Position numbers and translations under genes: made by a program. Of a stretch of DNA of 64,000 bases, positions 34,742-43,806 are shown piece after piece. A model generated the notes under the pieces. The model was given only the letters and a program-made list of their open reading frames with translations, did not search any database and was not told the origin of the DNA. This DNA is from Deltaproteobacteria bacterium (lineage in GTDB: Bacteria > Desulfobacterota > WTBG01 > CAIYCZ01 > CAIRTM01). The stretch's first letter is position 1. Each line of letters begins with the position of its first letter. The stretch is taken from NCBI GenBank assembly GCA_024276465.1, contig JAJRXD010000081.1, positions 1 through 64,000 of the forward strand, written 5' to 3'.

Positions 34742-35836
34742 TTATTCAGGGGCAGACACCCTGTCATATAACTGAACGGTTTGTGAAGCTATATGAGACC
34801 AGTCTAAATTGTTTTCTGCAAATGTACGGGCTGACAAACCGCGTTTTCTGCACTTGTTCGGGTCACCGGTCAATTCAAGAACAGCTTTAACCATCCCGTC
34901 AACATCGCCCACTGGTAACAGGTCTGCAAAATCCTCTCTTGTATAATCCGGCATGCCTCCGACACTGTTTGTTACAGCAGGCAGACCGCAGGCCATGGCT
35001 TCAAGAAGGGCGTTATTGGCTGTGCAGTCTAACATGGGCAGCAAAAGCACGCTGGCATTCTGATAAAGACCTCTCAGCTGTTCATCGGACAGACCTGAAT
35101 GCCAGGAGACCTGCCTGTGCCGGGCAATCCGGGAAAAATCCGGGTTGTTCTGCTTTTTTTTCAGCACAAGCATATCAAGCCTGATACCCGGATCATGTTC
35201 AAGGATTTTATCCACGACCAGCGCAAGAGTTTGCACGTCCCGAAGCCATGTCCCGGAAAAAACACAGCGCGGAGCACGCTGCTTTTTTTCTTCCCACAGA
35301 TTTTCACCTGCTGGCATGAAAAATGTTGTGTCAATGCCATGGGGAATGAAGTAAACCTGTCCGGGCAGCACTTCTTCAAAAAAATCCTTTTCCCTGCTGC
35401 TCAGCACGATTAATGCCCGGAGGGCTTTAAGAATATCCCTTTCATGGCGTCCGGAACGCCACAGTCCTGTTGGCTGGTGCACAGTACCGATGAGGGCACC
35501 CCTGTGCCTGAACAGCAGCCCGGGCAGAAGGGTAAATGTTCTCTCAGTATAAAGAACATGGATAATATCATATGAGTTATACATGGAATGAAAGGCACAT
35601 TTTATCTCAGTCATCAGACCCTGGAGGGTATAAGTATGGCTTTTTTTAATCTTTCTGAGGATTGGATTGAAAGCCTGCTCTATGATATGTGATACATGTC
35701 CGGGCCTGTAAATGCTCATGGTCTTTGTGTCATGCATTGAAGAGATATAATCACACAAAAGATCATATCCGCTGTGGCTTCCCATCCATTGAAATTTTTC
35801 CTTCAGCCAGCAGACCCTGTATTTGGATTGTTTCAT
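34742..35836 (-). CDS. Glycosyltransferase family 4
   Basis: The 364-residue GT-B enzyme starts KYRVCWLKEKFQWMGSHSGYD. C-terminal motifs are RCVFSGTWLRDVQTLALV near 190, VSWHSGLSDEQLRGLYQNASVLLLP near 238, and EAMACGLPAVTNSVGGMP near 281. A C-terminal TREDFADLLPVGDVDGMV stretch is typical of the donor-binding half. It is flanked by repeat elements on both sides and therefore is probably transcribed alone. Confidence 0.85.
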   Translation of the reverse strand: MKQSKYRVCWLKEKFQWMGSHSGYDLLCDYISSMHDTKTMSIYRPGHVSHIIEQAFNPILRKIKKSHTYTLQGLMTEIKCAFHSMYNSYDIIHVLYTERTFTLLPGLLFRHRGALIGTVHQPTGLWRSGRHERDILKALRALIVLSSREKDFFEEVLPGQVYFIPHGIDTTFFMPAGENLWEEKKQRAPRCVFSGTWLRDVQTLALVVDKILEHDPGIRLDMLVLKKKQNNPDFSRIARHRQVSWHSGLSDEQLRGLYQNASVLLLPMLDCTANNALLEAMACGLPAVTNSVGGMPDYTREDFADLLPVGDVDGMVKAVLELTGDPNKCRKRGLSARTFAENNLDWSHIASQTVQLYDRVSAPE

Positions 35837-35871
35837 GGTAGTTTTTGTTCAGGAAATGCAAAACTCATATT

Positions 35872-36015
35872 AACCACAGACTCACACAGACAGAAATGCA
35901 TCTGGCAGCTTTGCTGCATAAAAAGACTGTAAAGGAGCGGGTAGGCCTGTCGCGCCGTAGTTCAAAAGAACGAAAGAAGGTCACCCGCTCTTTTGTCCGC
36001 GTGAGTCTGTGGTTT
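35872..36015. repeat. Copy 2 of dispersed inverted-repeat element
   Basis: Ends are AACCACAGACTCACACAGAC and CGCGTGAGTCTGTGGTT. The interior holds GCAGCTTTGCTGC (stem GCAGC/GCTGC), AAAAAGACTGTAAAGGAGC and a wide hairpin GAGCGGGT...ACCCGCTC. These blocks are shared with copy 4 at 56888-57047. Downstream is a short CTCTGCG...TCTGCGGTGAATCA tail. The element lies between a GT4 gene and the broken methyltransferase. Confidence 0.88.
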
Positions 36016-36056
36016 GAAAAAGTGATTGTTGCTTTTCTCTGCGCTTCTGCGGTGAA

Positions 36057-36749
36057 TCATTTTTTCAGTTTTGACAAAAATGCTGTTCCTGCTGTTTGCA
36101 AATTATAATAAAAGAACTTTAAAAAGCTTCGTTTTTTTGCCGGCTTTCTCAAAAGAGCAGCGCCCCAGACAACTTCCCTGTCATTAAGGTTACTGTTGTT
36201 CAGCTGTAGAATGTTGTAACCATGATTTTTTGCAAACCTGTCTGCAGCATATACAATCCCCTCATACTTGGGATCATTTTCTCTATAGTCATGACAGAAA
36301 ACATAGCTGCCCGGCTTTAACCTGGAATGAACTATTTCCAACTCTTCTAACACCGCACTGTAGGAATGCTGAGCATCCACTATGGCAAAATCAACCGGCT
36401 GGGAAATTTTATTTAAAAATTCCTTCAGGGATTCAGGCAGGCTGCCCTGAATTAATTCTATTTCAGGATTGTTTTTAAAATATGAATCAGATTCACTCAA
36501 GTTTTGTAAAACTTCAGGAAGATCAAATGAGGCAATTTTGCATTTGGGCAGATGATTCATCCTGATAAGGTCTGCCATAAACCTTGTTGTTTGTCCTTTA
36601 AATGTTCCTGTTTAGATGATCAGCTCAGGCTGGCTGATGATAACCATCTGTCCGATTATCATTTTTTCAATATATCCGATCGACCCGGGATTGTGGGTCA
36701 TTTCAGGAAATTGAACAATGTCTGATATATGTTGAGATTCTAACTGCAT
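36057..36749 (-). pseudogene. SAM-dependent methyltransferase with in-frame stop
   Basis: The open frame 36057-36578 codes for only the back of a class I methyltransferase or cephalosporin-hydroxylase-like protein (ESDSYFKNN, FAIVDAQHSYSAVLEELEIV, SYVFCHDYRENDPKY). Reading upstream in the same frame, translation continues past a TAA at 36612-36614 to an ATG at 36749: MQLESQHISDIVQF, then YIEKMIIGQMVIISQPELII, stop, TGTFKGQTTRFMADL. The normal family sequence is ELIIETGTFKGxT, so a Glu codon GAA appears changed to TAA. The gene is therefore broken or misread at one base. The remaining C-terminal frame alone lacks the SAM-binding loop. Confidence 0.85.
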
Positions 36750-36777
36750 TGTTATCTCAATAGTTTAAAATTTTTAC

Positions 36778-36813
36778 CGTCCGCTCTTTTGTCCGCGTGA
36801 GTCTGAGGTTTCA
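36778..36813. repeat. Solo right end of the dispersed element
   Basis: CCGCTCTTTTGTCCGCGTGA followed by GTCTGAGGTTTCAAAAAAG matches the right end of copies 2 and 4 but has no left arm. It sits just before the stop of the sulfotransferase gene at 36811 and overlaps its last bases. Confidence 0.7.
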
Positions 36814-37803
36814 AAAAAGCTTATAAAATTTTTTAAACGGATACAGGATTGGATTAAGCACATTCAGTGTTTGACTGAATATCTGCTGAATATTCTTATG
36901 TTTAATATGATAGCCGTATTTTTTAAGGTTGTTTTGTGTCATGTGCTGTATTTGTAAAATATCAATCAACTTCAAATTCTTATTTGCTGAATCATTTGAA
37001 CTCATAATTGTTTTTGCTGTCACATTATTTTTCCACTTCTCTTTAGTAAGTATGACCTTCTCAGCCTGGTCTTTATATTTGTTCAGCCTGTCAGACTGAA
37101 AATCAATTTTAAGGAATCTGCACAGCGCACCCATCTCTTCCTCCAGATTTGTAACTAAATTTTCATATTTTAAAACATGAATTCTGTCAGGATTCTTTTT
37201 TAGAAAGTTTTCAAATGCTGATATTGCTTTATTCCACTGAGCAGCGAGTATCCGCACAGAATAATTTTTTTCCTGAGGAATGTTTTTTTTTCTTGACTGA
37301 ATTACACATGATGGCTCCCGAACCATTGCAACAAAAGAGGCTGAAGGATAGAGGGCTGAAATAGTCTCAATGGCAAGAAAATGCCCCGGGGTTTTTTCCA
37401 GCCAGCGATAATCATTGTTTCCTGACCTGTTTACCTGTTTATGAAGAAGAGAGCAGACAATAATTTCAAATAATGTTTTAATACCAAGAGCATTATTCTC
37501 AGATGCTGCAAGAATCTTTTTTTTTATCTGTTCTGAGAATTGCAGTTCAATCATCTGTTCAATTGCAGAAAAAACCTGTTCAAGGCAGGATCTGATAATA
37601 TATCCGTTTTCATTTTTTTTAATATGTCTGAAAATAATGGTAAAAAAATGTGTCTCAGGAAAAGTAAAAATGCCCTGCTGAGTAGCCAGCAAAGACTGCA
37701 GAAGTGTTGTGCCAGAGCGCGGACAGCCGACTATAAAAACCGGATCCTGGGGCAGCGCTGTCTTATCAATATCAATTTGATCAACAAACAGCATGTTAAC
37801 CAA
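36811..37803 (-). CDS. Sulfotransferase family protein
   Basis: The 330-residue protein has the PAPS P-loop motif FIVGCPRSGTTLLQSLLATQ near residue 24, the FPETHFF motif near 48, and the 3'-phosphate-binding VAMVREPSCVIQSRKK near 164. A KYENLVTNLEEEM segment near 214 is typical of bacterial sulfotransferase-3 type enzymes. The start may be the fourth codon (MLFVDQ). It overlaps the upstream gene by eight bases. It probably sulfates the exported glycan. Confidence 0.82.
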   Translation of the reverse strand: MVNMLFVDQIDIDKTALPQDPVFIVGCPRSGTTLLQSLLATQQGIFTFPETHFFTIIFRHIKKNENGYIIRSCLEQVFSAIEQMIELQFSEQIKKKILAASENNALGIKTLFEIIVCSLLHKQVNRSGNNDYRWLEKTPGHFLAIETISALYPSASFVAMVREPSCVIQSRKKNIPQEKNYSVRILAAQWNKAISAFENFLKKNPDRIHVLKYENLVTNLEEEMGALCRFLKIDFQSDRLNKYKDQAEKVILTKEKWKNNVTAKTIMSSNDSANKNLKLIDILQIQHMTQNNLKKYGYHIKHKNIQQIFSQTLNVLNPILYPFKKFYKLF

Positions 37804-38650
37804 AAACCTTTCTTAAAAACCGCTCTGCTCTCAGGCAGCAAAGCGTGCTAAAAGATGCCCCTGGCTTTTCAATATGGTGCAGGAAACTCTCCACCATGGG
37901 TTTGTTGGAAAAGAGCCCTTTTTGTTTGAAGTCTGACAATATTTTATGCAGTTCGTTTTCATTATGTTTATCATAGTCTGCATAGTCCGGGACTTTCCAT
38001 CTGCGGTCATCCCCCAAATGAAATCTAAGATGCAGGTCTTTAAAGATATCAAAATGCTCTGAATGACAAATCAGGTTTGAAATCAGAACCCGGCCTATCC
38101 AGTTTGCACCAATACATGCTTTACCCAAATTAAATTTTGGATAAAGGCTTCTCTTAAAAACAAAGCAGTCATGACCTGGATGCGGATGGCCAACCTCAGC
38201 ATACATGGACTCAAGCTGGTCTGTGCTGTGCTCTTTAGAGATCGTTCGCCTGTTAATTGTGAAAGCATCAAAACCCGACTCAATAATATTCTTAACAGTT
38301 ATGTAAAAACAGGGTTGAAGGGCGATATCAGCATTTGTATAAATAAGATACTCTGCATCAGTTGATTCGTATAAACGGTCAAGAATATCTTTTATCAACG
38401 GCAGCTTACGGTCTTTGACAAACGTGCCAATGTCTGAAACAGAACGTTCCAGATCAGGTGTTAACTTAAAGCCTTCAGGGACAATGGCCCGGTCTTCAGG
38501 ATATTGAGCGGAATACAAAGTTACCCCAACAAGATTTTTTGCAAACTCACGGGCAGCACTCATAGTTTTGAAGGTAACAGGCTGTGCTTCAAAAAGATCT
38601 GAGGATTCATCAGCAAGAACCGGGTTTATGATGTGGGATATTTTTATCAT
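37796..38650 (-). CDS. Putative glycosyltransferase-like protein of unknown family
   Basis: The 284-residue protein has a nucleotide-sugar-transferase look: a DXD-like YLIYTNADIALQPCFY near residue 100, TINRRTI near 132, GHPHPGHDCFVFKR near 154 and CIGANWIGRVLISNLI near 179. The pattern suggests a GT-A fold with conserved Asp and His residues. I cannot name the family. It is co-directional with and overlaps the sulfotransferase downstream by eight bases, in the AT-rich part of the island. Confidence 0.55.
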   Translation of the reverse strand: MIKISHIINPVLADESSDLFEAQPVTFKTMSAAREFAKNLVGVTLYSAQYPEDRAIVPEGFKLTPDLERSVSDIGTFVKDRKLPLIKDILDRLYESTDAEYLIYTNADIALQPCFYITVKNIIESGFDAFTINRRTISKEHSTDQLESMYAEVGHPHPGHDCFVFKRSLYPKFNLGKACIGANWIGRVLISNLICHSEHFDIFKDLHLRFHLGDDRRWKVPDYADYDKHNENELHKILSDFKQKGLFSNKPMVESFLHHIEKPGASFSTLCCLRAERFLRKVFG

Positions 38651-38761
38651 TTTGTTGAAGATCAGGTATTTACCTCACGAGAATAGTTTCTCGGGACTTT
38701 TTCAAACAAGCCACACCCCAATAAAAGCAATTTAAAGCTTGTGGCCCATTTTTTGTCACAC

Positions 38762-39619
38762 TTATTGTTTATCCATTGATATACTATCAGGCATACGGAT
38801 TCCCATTGATTCCGCCTTTTGCCTATATCGGATGATACGTTCCTGGCAATATTCTAATTCAGCAAAATTATTAATATCTTTTTTCTTTTGGTTTCGCTCA
38901 TTAATGGAAAATCCAATAATACTTTTTGTTTCTTTTGTGGCTTTTATTCCTAACTTGTTGAAAAAATTTAAAACAAAGTCATAGCTATTCAAATCTTTTA
39001 AACGCACCTCGTAGGTTGGAACATTAGGATAGTCTCTTTTAAACCTTTGTGCACGAGCTTCAATGTCAACTAAATAGGCTATGCAACGGTCATATTGATC
39101 CATGTCAGGATAGGATCCTGCACAAGCAATTGCGGCTGTTTTAGCATTGGGGACAATCATCCAATCAGACCAAACCTTGTTTGTTGGGGAAAAATAACCA
39201 AGTTCAATAAAACTTTTGAGCACGGCTGCCATCTCTCGCCTCAATATAATAACTTCAGTTTGTTGAAAGTCATTTAAAACAACATCGAAAAAGGTTTTAA
39301 TAAACATATGACTTGTGTCACAATAGATTTTTCCATCAGGGTTTTTTTTTAATGTGCGCTTTATTGCTTTGCACTTAATCTTACGTTTTTTAAATGATTC
39401 AGAATAGGATGCTTGAGCCACTGCTTGAAGGTATTCACCCGTCATAGTGGGATTTGCTTCATGAAAACTAACCACATTTTCAGCTGTTCCTAACAGTGAG
39501 GCCAGATAATTAGATCCTGATCGTCCAGGATTAATGCAAAAAAAAAGTCTGTGACTTATTGAGAGGCCACAGGGAAGTTTAAAGAGTTTTTGAAACAAAC
39601 TTTGTATTTTAATAAACAT
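38762..39619 (-). CDS. Sulfotransferase-like protein
   Basis: The 285-residue protein starts with a short hydrophobic segment and then a P-loop-like PAPS motif FCINPGRSGSNYLASLLGTA near residue 27. A second motif VIILRREMAAVLKSFIELG near 123 is at the right spacing for 3'-phosphate binding, and FNKLGIKATKETKS near 224 is the usual C-terminal element. It is similar in outline to the other three sulfotransferases but more divergent. Codon use is AT-rich like its neighbours, suggesting a shared, possibly transferred block. Confidence 0.75.
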   Translation of the reverse strand: MFIKIQSLFQKLFKLPCGLSISHRLFFCINPGRSGSNYLASLLGTAENVVSFHEANPTMTGEYLQAVAQASYSESFKKRKIKCKAIKRTLKKNPDGKIYCDTSHMFIKTFFDVVLNDFQQTEVIILRREMAAVLKSFIELGYFSPTNKVWSDWMIVPNAKTAAIACAGSYPDMDQYDRCIAYLVDIEARAQRFKRDYPNVPTYEVRLKDLNSYDFVLNFFNKLGIKATKETKSIIGFSINERNQKKKDINNFAELEYCQERIIRYRQKAESMGIRMPDSISMDKQ

Positions 39620-39634
39620 TTTGTGAACAAAAAA

Positions 39635-40501
39635 TCAGAAACAGATAAAACGCAATTGGAATAAATAAGTTAAGCATAACAGATACTCATGCCAGCTTTT
39701 AATACGTGACCGTCTGTTTTCGGATTTAAAAACAGAAAAATAATAAGCATTTATTTTCTTTTTAATATAGTGTATTTCTTTCTTGTCAAGATTATGAAGC
39801 AAGTGTCGATTTTTTTTTATAACAGATAGCACCTGATTTAAACGACAGACTAAAGCTGTACGAGATATGCCTGAAGAATGCAATCTATATACAATCTGTG
39901 GGGTTGGGACATGAGCTATGGGGTATCGTTTTGCTAATCTAATTTTAAGATCCCAGTCTTCAAACAATTCAAGTTGGTCATCAAAATAATTTTCTGCTCG
40001 AATTGTCTGCTTCTTAATTAAGAAATTTCTTGGTGAAAGTTCTCTTGAAAAAACTGCTTTAAAAATATTTCCTTCCAACGGGTTTTTAGTCCCCCAAAAC
40101 ATTTTTTTCTGATTTGTTTTGACTTCCAATACTGAGACTTGCGAATATACCCATTGTGTCTTTTTAACCTTCATTGTTTTGTACTCAAGTTCGAGCTTCT
40201 CCGGTAACCAGTAGTCATCACCGGCAATGAGTGATACATAATTCCCAGCAGCTTTTTTAAGTCCAGAATTAAAATTTTTAGAAATTCCTATATTCTGGTT
40301 GTGGAAAACATATTGTATTAGATGTGGATATTTTTTAGCATATGAAGCAATTATTTGTTTTGAATTGTCCGTTGATGCATCATCACAAACGATAACCTCA
40401 GCTGGTTTTAGAGTCTGAGCCATTATGCTATCCAGACACTCTGAAATATGTTTTTCAGCATTGTAAACAGGAACAACAATGCTGATCCTTGGATCAGCCA
40501 T
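39635..40501 (-). CDS. Glycosyltransferase family 2
   Basis: The 288-residue GT2 enzyme starts ISIVVPVYNAEKHISECLDS, then has VIVCDDASTDNSKQII near 34, IGISKNFNSGLKKAAGNYVSLIAGDDYW near 70 (the DD pair is the metal site) and an acceptor-side ELFEDWDLKIRLAKRY near 177. It transfers a sugar from a nucleotide donor. It lies 15 bases upstream of the sulfotransferase gene on the same strand, so the two may act on the same residue or neighbouring residues. Confidence 0.86.
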   Translation of the reverse strand: MADPRISIVVPVYNAEKHISECLDSIMAQTLKPAEVIVCDDASTDNSKQIIASYAKKYPHLIQYVFHNQNIGISKNFNSGLKKAAGNYVSLIAGDDYWLPEKLELEYKTMKVKKTQWVYSQVSVLEVKTNQKKMFWGTKNPLEGNIFKAVFSRELSPRNFLIKKQTIRAENYFDDQLELFEDWDLKIRLAKRYPIAHVPTPQIVYRLHSSGISRTALVCRLNQVLSVIKKNRHLLHNLDKKEIHYIKKKINAYYFSVFKSENRRSRIKSWHEYLLCLTYLFQLRFICF

Positions 40502-40554
40502 TTTTTCCTCACTGTTTCACAATACTGTCTAAAAGTTTGAACATTAATAAAGCC

Positions 40555-41412
40555 TCAGGAAATGTCAAAGGATAATTTGTTGGTGTTATGCGGGCAGAAA
40601 TAAAACAATTCTTGAAAGATATTATTTAATTTTTTTAACTGGCTTTTAGGAAAAAAGTCTTTCCACAAGTCTGATTTCTCAAACGGCTGTCCAATCACAT
40701 TTGCATCCTCATGTATATATTTTGACATGTCATATTTGCTTAATTTATATTTGTCAAAAAAAGAACCCAATGCCTTATTCGCATCGGCAAGAATATCCTC
40801 ATAAACTATACATTTGTTTGAGCTGAGGCTCGAGGCCATATAATGCGTCCTCACAGCTACTAATAATGCCATTTTTTCAGTATCGTTAAGCCGGGTTTTC
40901 AAAAAATATCTATAGGGTTTTAAAATAGGGTGCTTCAAAATTACTTTAGATGCAGTCATAAAATCTTTTTCCCCATACCATTTTTGATAGAAATCATTTC
41001 GCATTAGTGAGCAAACAATTCCTCGCGGATCTCGCCAAATTCCCCAGAAGTCAACTTCAGGATATTTAAAATTAAGCCACTCTGTCTTAAAATGGAATTT
41101 TGTATCTTTGATCAAATTGATTTTTTTAGCGTCAATTTCAAGAGATGAGCTGTGTTTGTATACCCAACCTGACTCCAAATAGTTCTTGTCTAAAAAACCT
41201 TTTAAAAGGCCATCAATAAATGCTTCTGTTTGTGCTGCCCTTTTATCAGGCGACCATATCTCCAACTGGGTTCTCTGTATCTCTGTACGATTAAATGGCT
41301 GAAAAAGTAAATTAATTTTGGGATGTTTGGCAAGAAGTTTAGCCACCAGAGAAGAACCGCAACGGTCAAATCCGACCAAAAACACTATTTTTGTTTTAGA
41401 GGAGTGAGGCAT
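40555..41412 (-). CDS. Sulfotransferase-like protein
   Basis: The 285-residue protein has the N-terminal PAPS-type motif VFLVGFDRCGSSLVAKLLAK near residue 10, then LLFQPFNRTEI near 34 and a DFWGIWRDPRGIVCSLMRND segment near 119 that looks like the 3'-phosphate-binding motif. The sequence is typical of the sulfotransferase superfamily, yet far from the other copies in the island. An acceptor cannot be named. It is bracketed by a GT2 and the FemAB/GNAT-like gene, both on the same strand. Confidence 0.75.
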   Translation of the reverse strand: MPHSSKTKIVFLVGFDRCGSSLVAKLLAKHPKINLLFQPFNRTEIQRTQLEIWSPDKRAAQTEAFIDGLLKGFLDKNYLESGWVYKHSSSLEIDAKKINLIKDTKFHFKTEWLNFKYPEVDFWGIWRDPRGIVCSLMRNDFYQKWYGEKDFMTASKVILKHPILKPYRYFLKTRLNDTEKMALLVAVRTHYMASSLSSNKCIVYEDILADANKALGSFFDKYKLSKYDMSKYIHEDANVIGQPFEKSDLWKDFFPKSQLKKLNNIFQELFYFCPHNTNKLSFDIS

Positions 41413-41459
41413 TAATAAAATTTAATACTCGCAATTTAGATATTTGCATTTTAGAACAC

Positions 41460-42434
41460 TTATCCCTGAATAAGAAGTTCATAAAAATCAAAAACAGTGG
41501 ACCGAGCCCCAAATCCTTCTTTGTTGGATATAAGTCCTTTGTTTAGATAACGCCCGTTATTTTCAGTTGAAATGCCAAAATCAAAATATTTTTTGTCTGT
41601 GTAATATTCACTAATTAAATAATCCAATATTAAATCCGCAGCACCATCCTGTTTGCCTTCATCAGTCGAAGCAATATACTGCGCATGTGCCACCTCAGGA
41701 CTTTCATAAATAATAACACCCGCTAACATCTTATCTTTTTCAACAGCGGAAAAAAGCTTAATATTATCCGGAAAGTGCTCCGCAAGCATTTTAATTTCGG
41801 TCGCGGTATGAACAGGATTTACATTGTGATATTTTTGCAGTACATATTTTTCGATTTCCATAAAAGTTTCAAAATCATCACTTTTTATGATCTGAACCCC
41901 CCTTTTTTTTGCTTTATTAATGCTCCATTTTCTCCCTTTTGAGTAGGATGTTTTCACTTGAAAATTTATCGTCGAAGATACATCTCTGCGAATGAGTTTT
42001 GCATTGTGTTTGAACAATGCATACAGATCTTCTTCGGCTGGGATAGAATGGTATATATGGGGTATGGCTTTATATATGAGCCTTCTGAACTGCCTTTCAC
42101 GCAGATATATAATCAGATGATTAAAAATGTCACACATTGTGATCATTTTCATGGATCTGTCCGTTAGGATCCCACCGAATGTAAGTCCTCCGTGACTGAC
42201 AAGTTCGCTTTTTTTCTCAGAGGCTGGCAAAACAGCGACAAGTTTTCCTTTAGCATAAAACATCAATGAGTGATCAATAAAACGATCAGCATGGTAATCC
42301 ATATATTCCCGACAGAATAAAAACAGACCGTTTTTAGATTTATTTACAAACCCATCCCACTCCTTTTTCTGCTGTGTTTTGTATCTAACAATTTCAATCA
42401 TATTTTCCATCAATATTTTGAGCAGAATCGACAA
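41460..42434 (-). CDS. FemAB/GNAT-type acyltransferase
   Basis: The 324-residue protein has two GNAT-like halves as in FemAB and BioF2-like transferases: WDGFVNKSKNGLFLFCREYMDYH near 25, SHGGLTFGGILTD near 78, and a C-terminal acyl-CoA-type region AGVIIYESPEVAHAQYIASTDEGKQDGAADLILDYLISEYY. The likely start is ATG at residue 10 or 12 (MIEIVRY). Such proteins attach acyl or aminoacyl groups to a sugar amine. Beside FdtA and FdtB homologues it could be the N-acyltransferase that finishes the amino sugar. Confidence 0.65.
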   Translation of the reverse strand: MSILLKILMENMIEIVRYKTQQKKEWDGFVNKSKNGLFLFCREYMDYHADRFIDHSLMFYAKGKLVAVLPASEKKSELVSHGGLTFGGILTDRSMKMITMCDIFNHLIIYLRERQFRRLIYKAIPHIYHSIPAEEDLYALFKHNAKLIRRDVSSTINFQVKTSYSKGRKWSINKAKKRGVQIIKSDDFETFMEIEKYVLQKYHNVNPVHTATEIKMLAEHFPDNIKLFSAVEKDKMLAGVIIYESPEVAHAQYIASTDEGKQDGAADLILDYLISEYYTDKKYFDFGISTENNGRYLNKGLISNKEGFGARSTVFDFYELLIQG

Positions 42435-42501
42435 ATCGTGTTATTAATTTAGAGCTGTGACTCATTATTCAGATTATAATGCTCAGCTTAATATTAAAAA
42501 A

Positions 42502-43236
42502 CTAATGTTTGTTTTTAACTCGGATTGCAATTAAATTATCTGTAATTCCATCATTATCAGCCCCTGCCCACCAGTCAAATCTTTTTAAGGAACATATTTC
42601 AGCATGGTTCTTGTTGCAGAGACTTTCCCATACTTTAAATGAACGGTTTTTTCGCATGATACCACGCTCAATTGTTTTTTTTCCAAAATCGCCACCAATA
42701 ATGATTATACTATCTTTGTGCATTAACCTCATCAGATTACCAACAGCTCTTTTCCATTTATCATCATCGACGATATGAAACATAACCCCAATAGCAGTAA
42801 TTATTTTAAATTGTTTCCCCATTAATTCATCAGGTAAAGCTGTTGAAATATCCCATTGCAAAAAATGTACATTAAGTCTTGGATAACAGTTTTTTAAATT
42901 ATTCAAAGGTGTTTCACAGAAGTCGACACCCCAAATTTCTGATACATTAAAATAAGCAGTATAAAAATCAATCCAGTGACCTGTTCCTACTCCAATATCC
43001 AATACAGTTATACCATCTTCAAGGTTGATATCATTTTCCACCAGTATTTCCATGATCCCATTTTCCACAAGATTGTAATGGTATTTTGACCAGAACCAAG
43101 GCCAACTGGGATTAATTAAAGCTCTTTCATCTTTTGAAACACTGTGAATTTTTTCCTCAAAAAAACATTGAGGATTCTTTCTGTATTTTGCATATGCTTT
43201 TTGTCTAAGCCTTTTGTTGTCAATGTTTTTTTTCAT
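42502..43236 (-). CDS. Class I SAM-dependent methyltransferase
   Basis: The 244-residue protein shows the SAM-binding motif VLDIGVGTGHWIDFYTAYF near residue 78, GVDFCETPLNNLKNCYPRL near 101 and IITAIGVMFHIVDDDKWKRAV near 135. The C-terminal WWAGADNDGITDNLIAIRVK gives an enzyme of the methyltransferase-11/25 group. The N-terminal 55 residues include a basic segment. Codon use is AT-rich, as in the neighbours. The acceptor is unknown, presumably a sugar of the glycan. Confidence 0.82.
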   Translation of the reverse strand: MKKNIDNKRLRQKAYAKYRKNPQCFFEEKIHSVSKDERALINPSWPWFWSKYHYNLVENGIMEILVENDINLEDGITVLDIGVGTGHWIDFYTAYFNVSEIWGVDFCETPLNNLKNCYPRLNVHFLQWDISTALPDELMGKQFKIITAIGVMFHIVDDDKWKRAVGNLMRLMHKDSIIIIGGDFGKKTIERGIMRKNRSFKVWESLCNKNHAEICSLKRFDWWAGADNDGITDNLIAIRVKNKH

Positions 43237-43389
43237 GGATATCCCAATTTGACTATTATATTTCTATTTTGAAGCAGTGAAAGTTTAAAAAGGTCAAATT
43301 TTATTTGTTTTAGCAAAATCTATGAAATGTATTAACAACTTAATCCTTTGATTTCTATACAAGATGTAGCACCATAAGGCGAATTTAAA

Positions 43390-43806
43390 TCAAAAAGCGC
43401 TTAACTTATCTTTCAAGAAATAATTATAGTTTCGGTAATAATCATCTTTATCATATGGCATTGATGCCAGCACCAGGCATACCCCGCCGGATGAGAAGTT
43501 ATCCAGTTCTCGCCAAATCATCCGGGGAATATATAAACCAGTATATGCGCGGTTAAGATTAATCCTTTTTCTCTGCTGTCCATCATCTATAATAACATCA
43601 AAGCTCCCCATTACAGAAACAAGCATCTGATGTAATTTTTTATGGGCATGGCCTCCGCGGCTTTCACCTCCTGGAACATCATAGAGATAGTAGACGCGGG
43701 CAATATCAAATGGTACTTGTTTATATTGTTCTACAGGAGTAATTGCCCCCTCCTTTCTGTAAATTTTGGGCAGCTCTATTATTTTGCAGTCGTCAATTGT
43801 TTCCAT
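43390..43806 (-). CDS. fdtA: FdtA-like dTDP-4-keto-6-deoxyhexose 3,4-ketoisomerase (copy with HAH)
   Basis: The 138-residue cupin matches FdtA/QdtA enzymes that move the keto group from C4 to C3 of dTDP-4-keto-6-deoxyglucose. The signature VYYLYDVPGGESRGGHAHKKLHQML has the two active-site His of the RGGHAH motif near residue 52. The usual SFDVIIDDG and YIPRMIWRELDNFS motifs follow. It is directly adjacent, with no gap, to a second FdtA-like gene. FdtB homologue at 54871-55979 could then aminate the product. Confidence 0.85.
   Translation of the reverse strand: METIDDCKIIELPKIYRKEGAITPVEQYKQVPFDIARVYYLYDVPGGESRGGHAHKKLHQMLVSVMGSFDVIIDDGQQRKRINLNRAYTGLYIPRMIWRELDNFSSGGVCLVLASMPYDKDDYYRNYNYFLKDKLSAF

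Noticed and set aside
38679-38700. Short hairpin CGAGAA-TAGT-TTCTCG with a T-run
   Set aside because: Stem of six bases only and it is oriented towards the plus strand where no gene ends; too weak to call.
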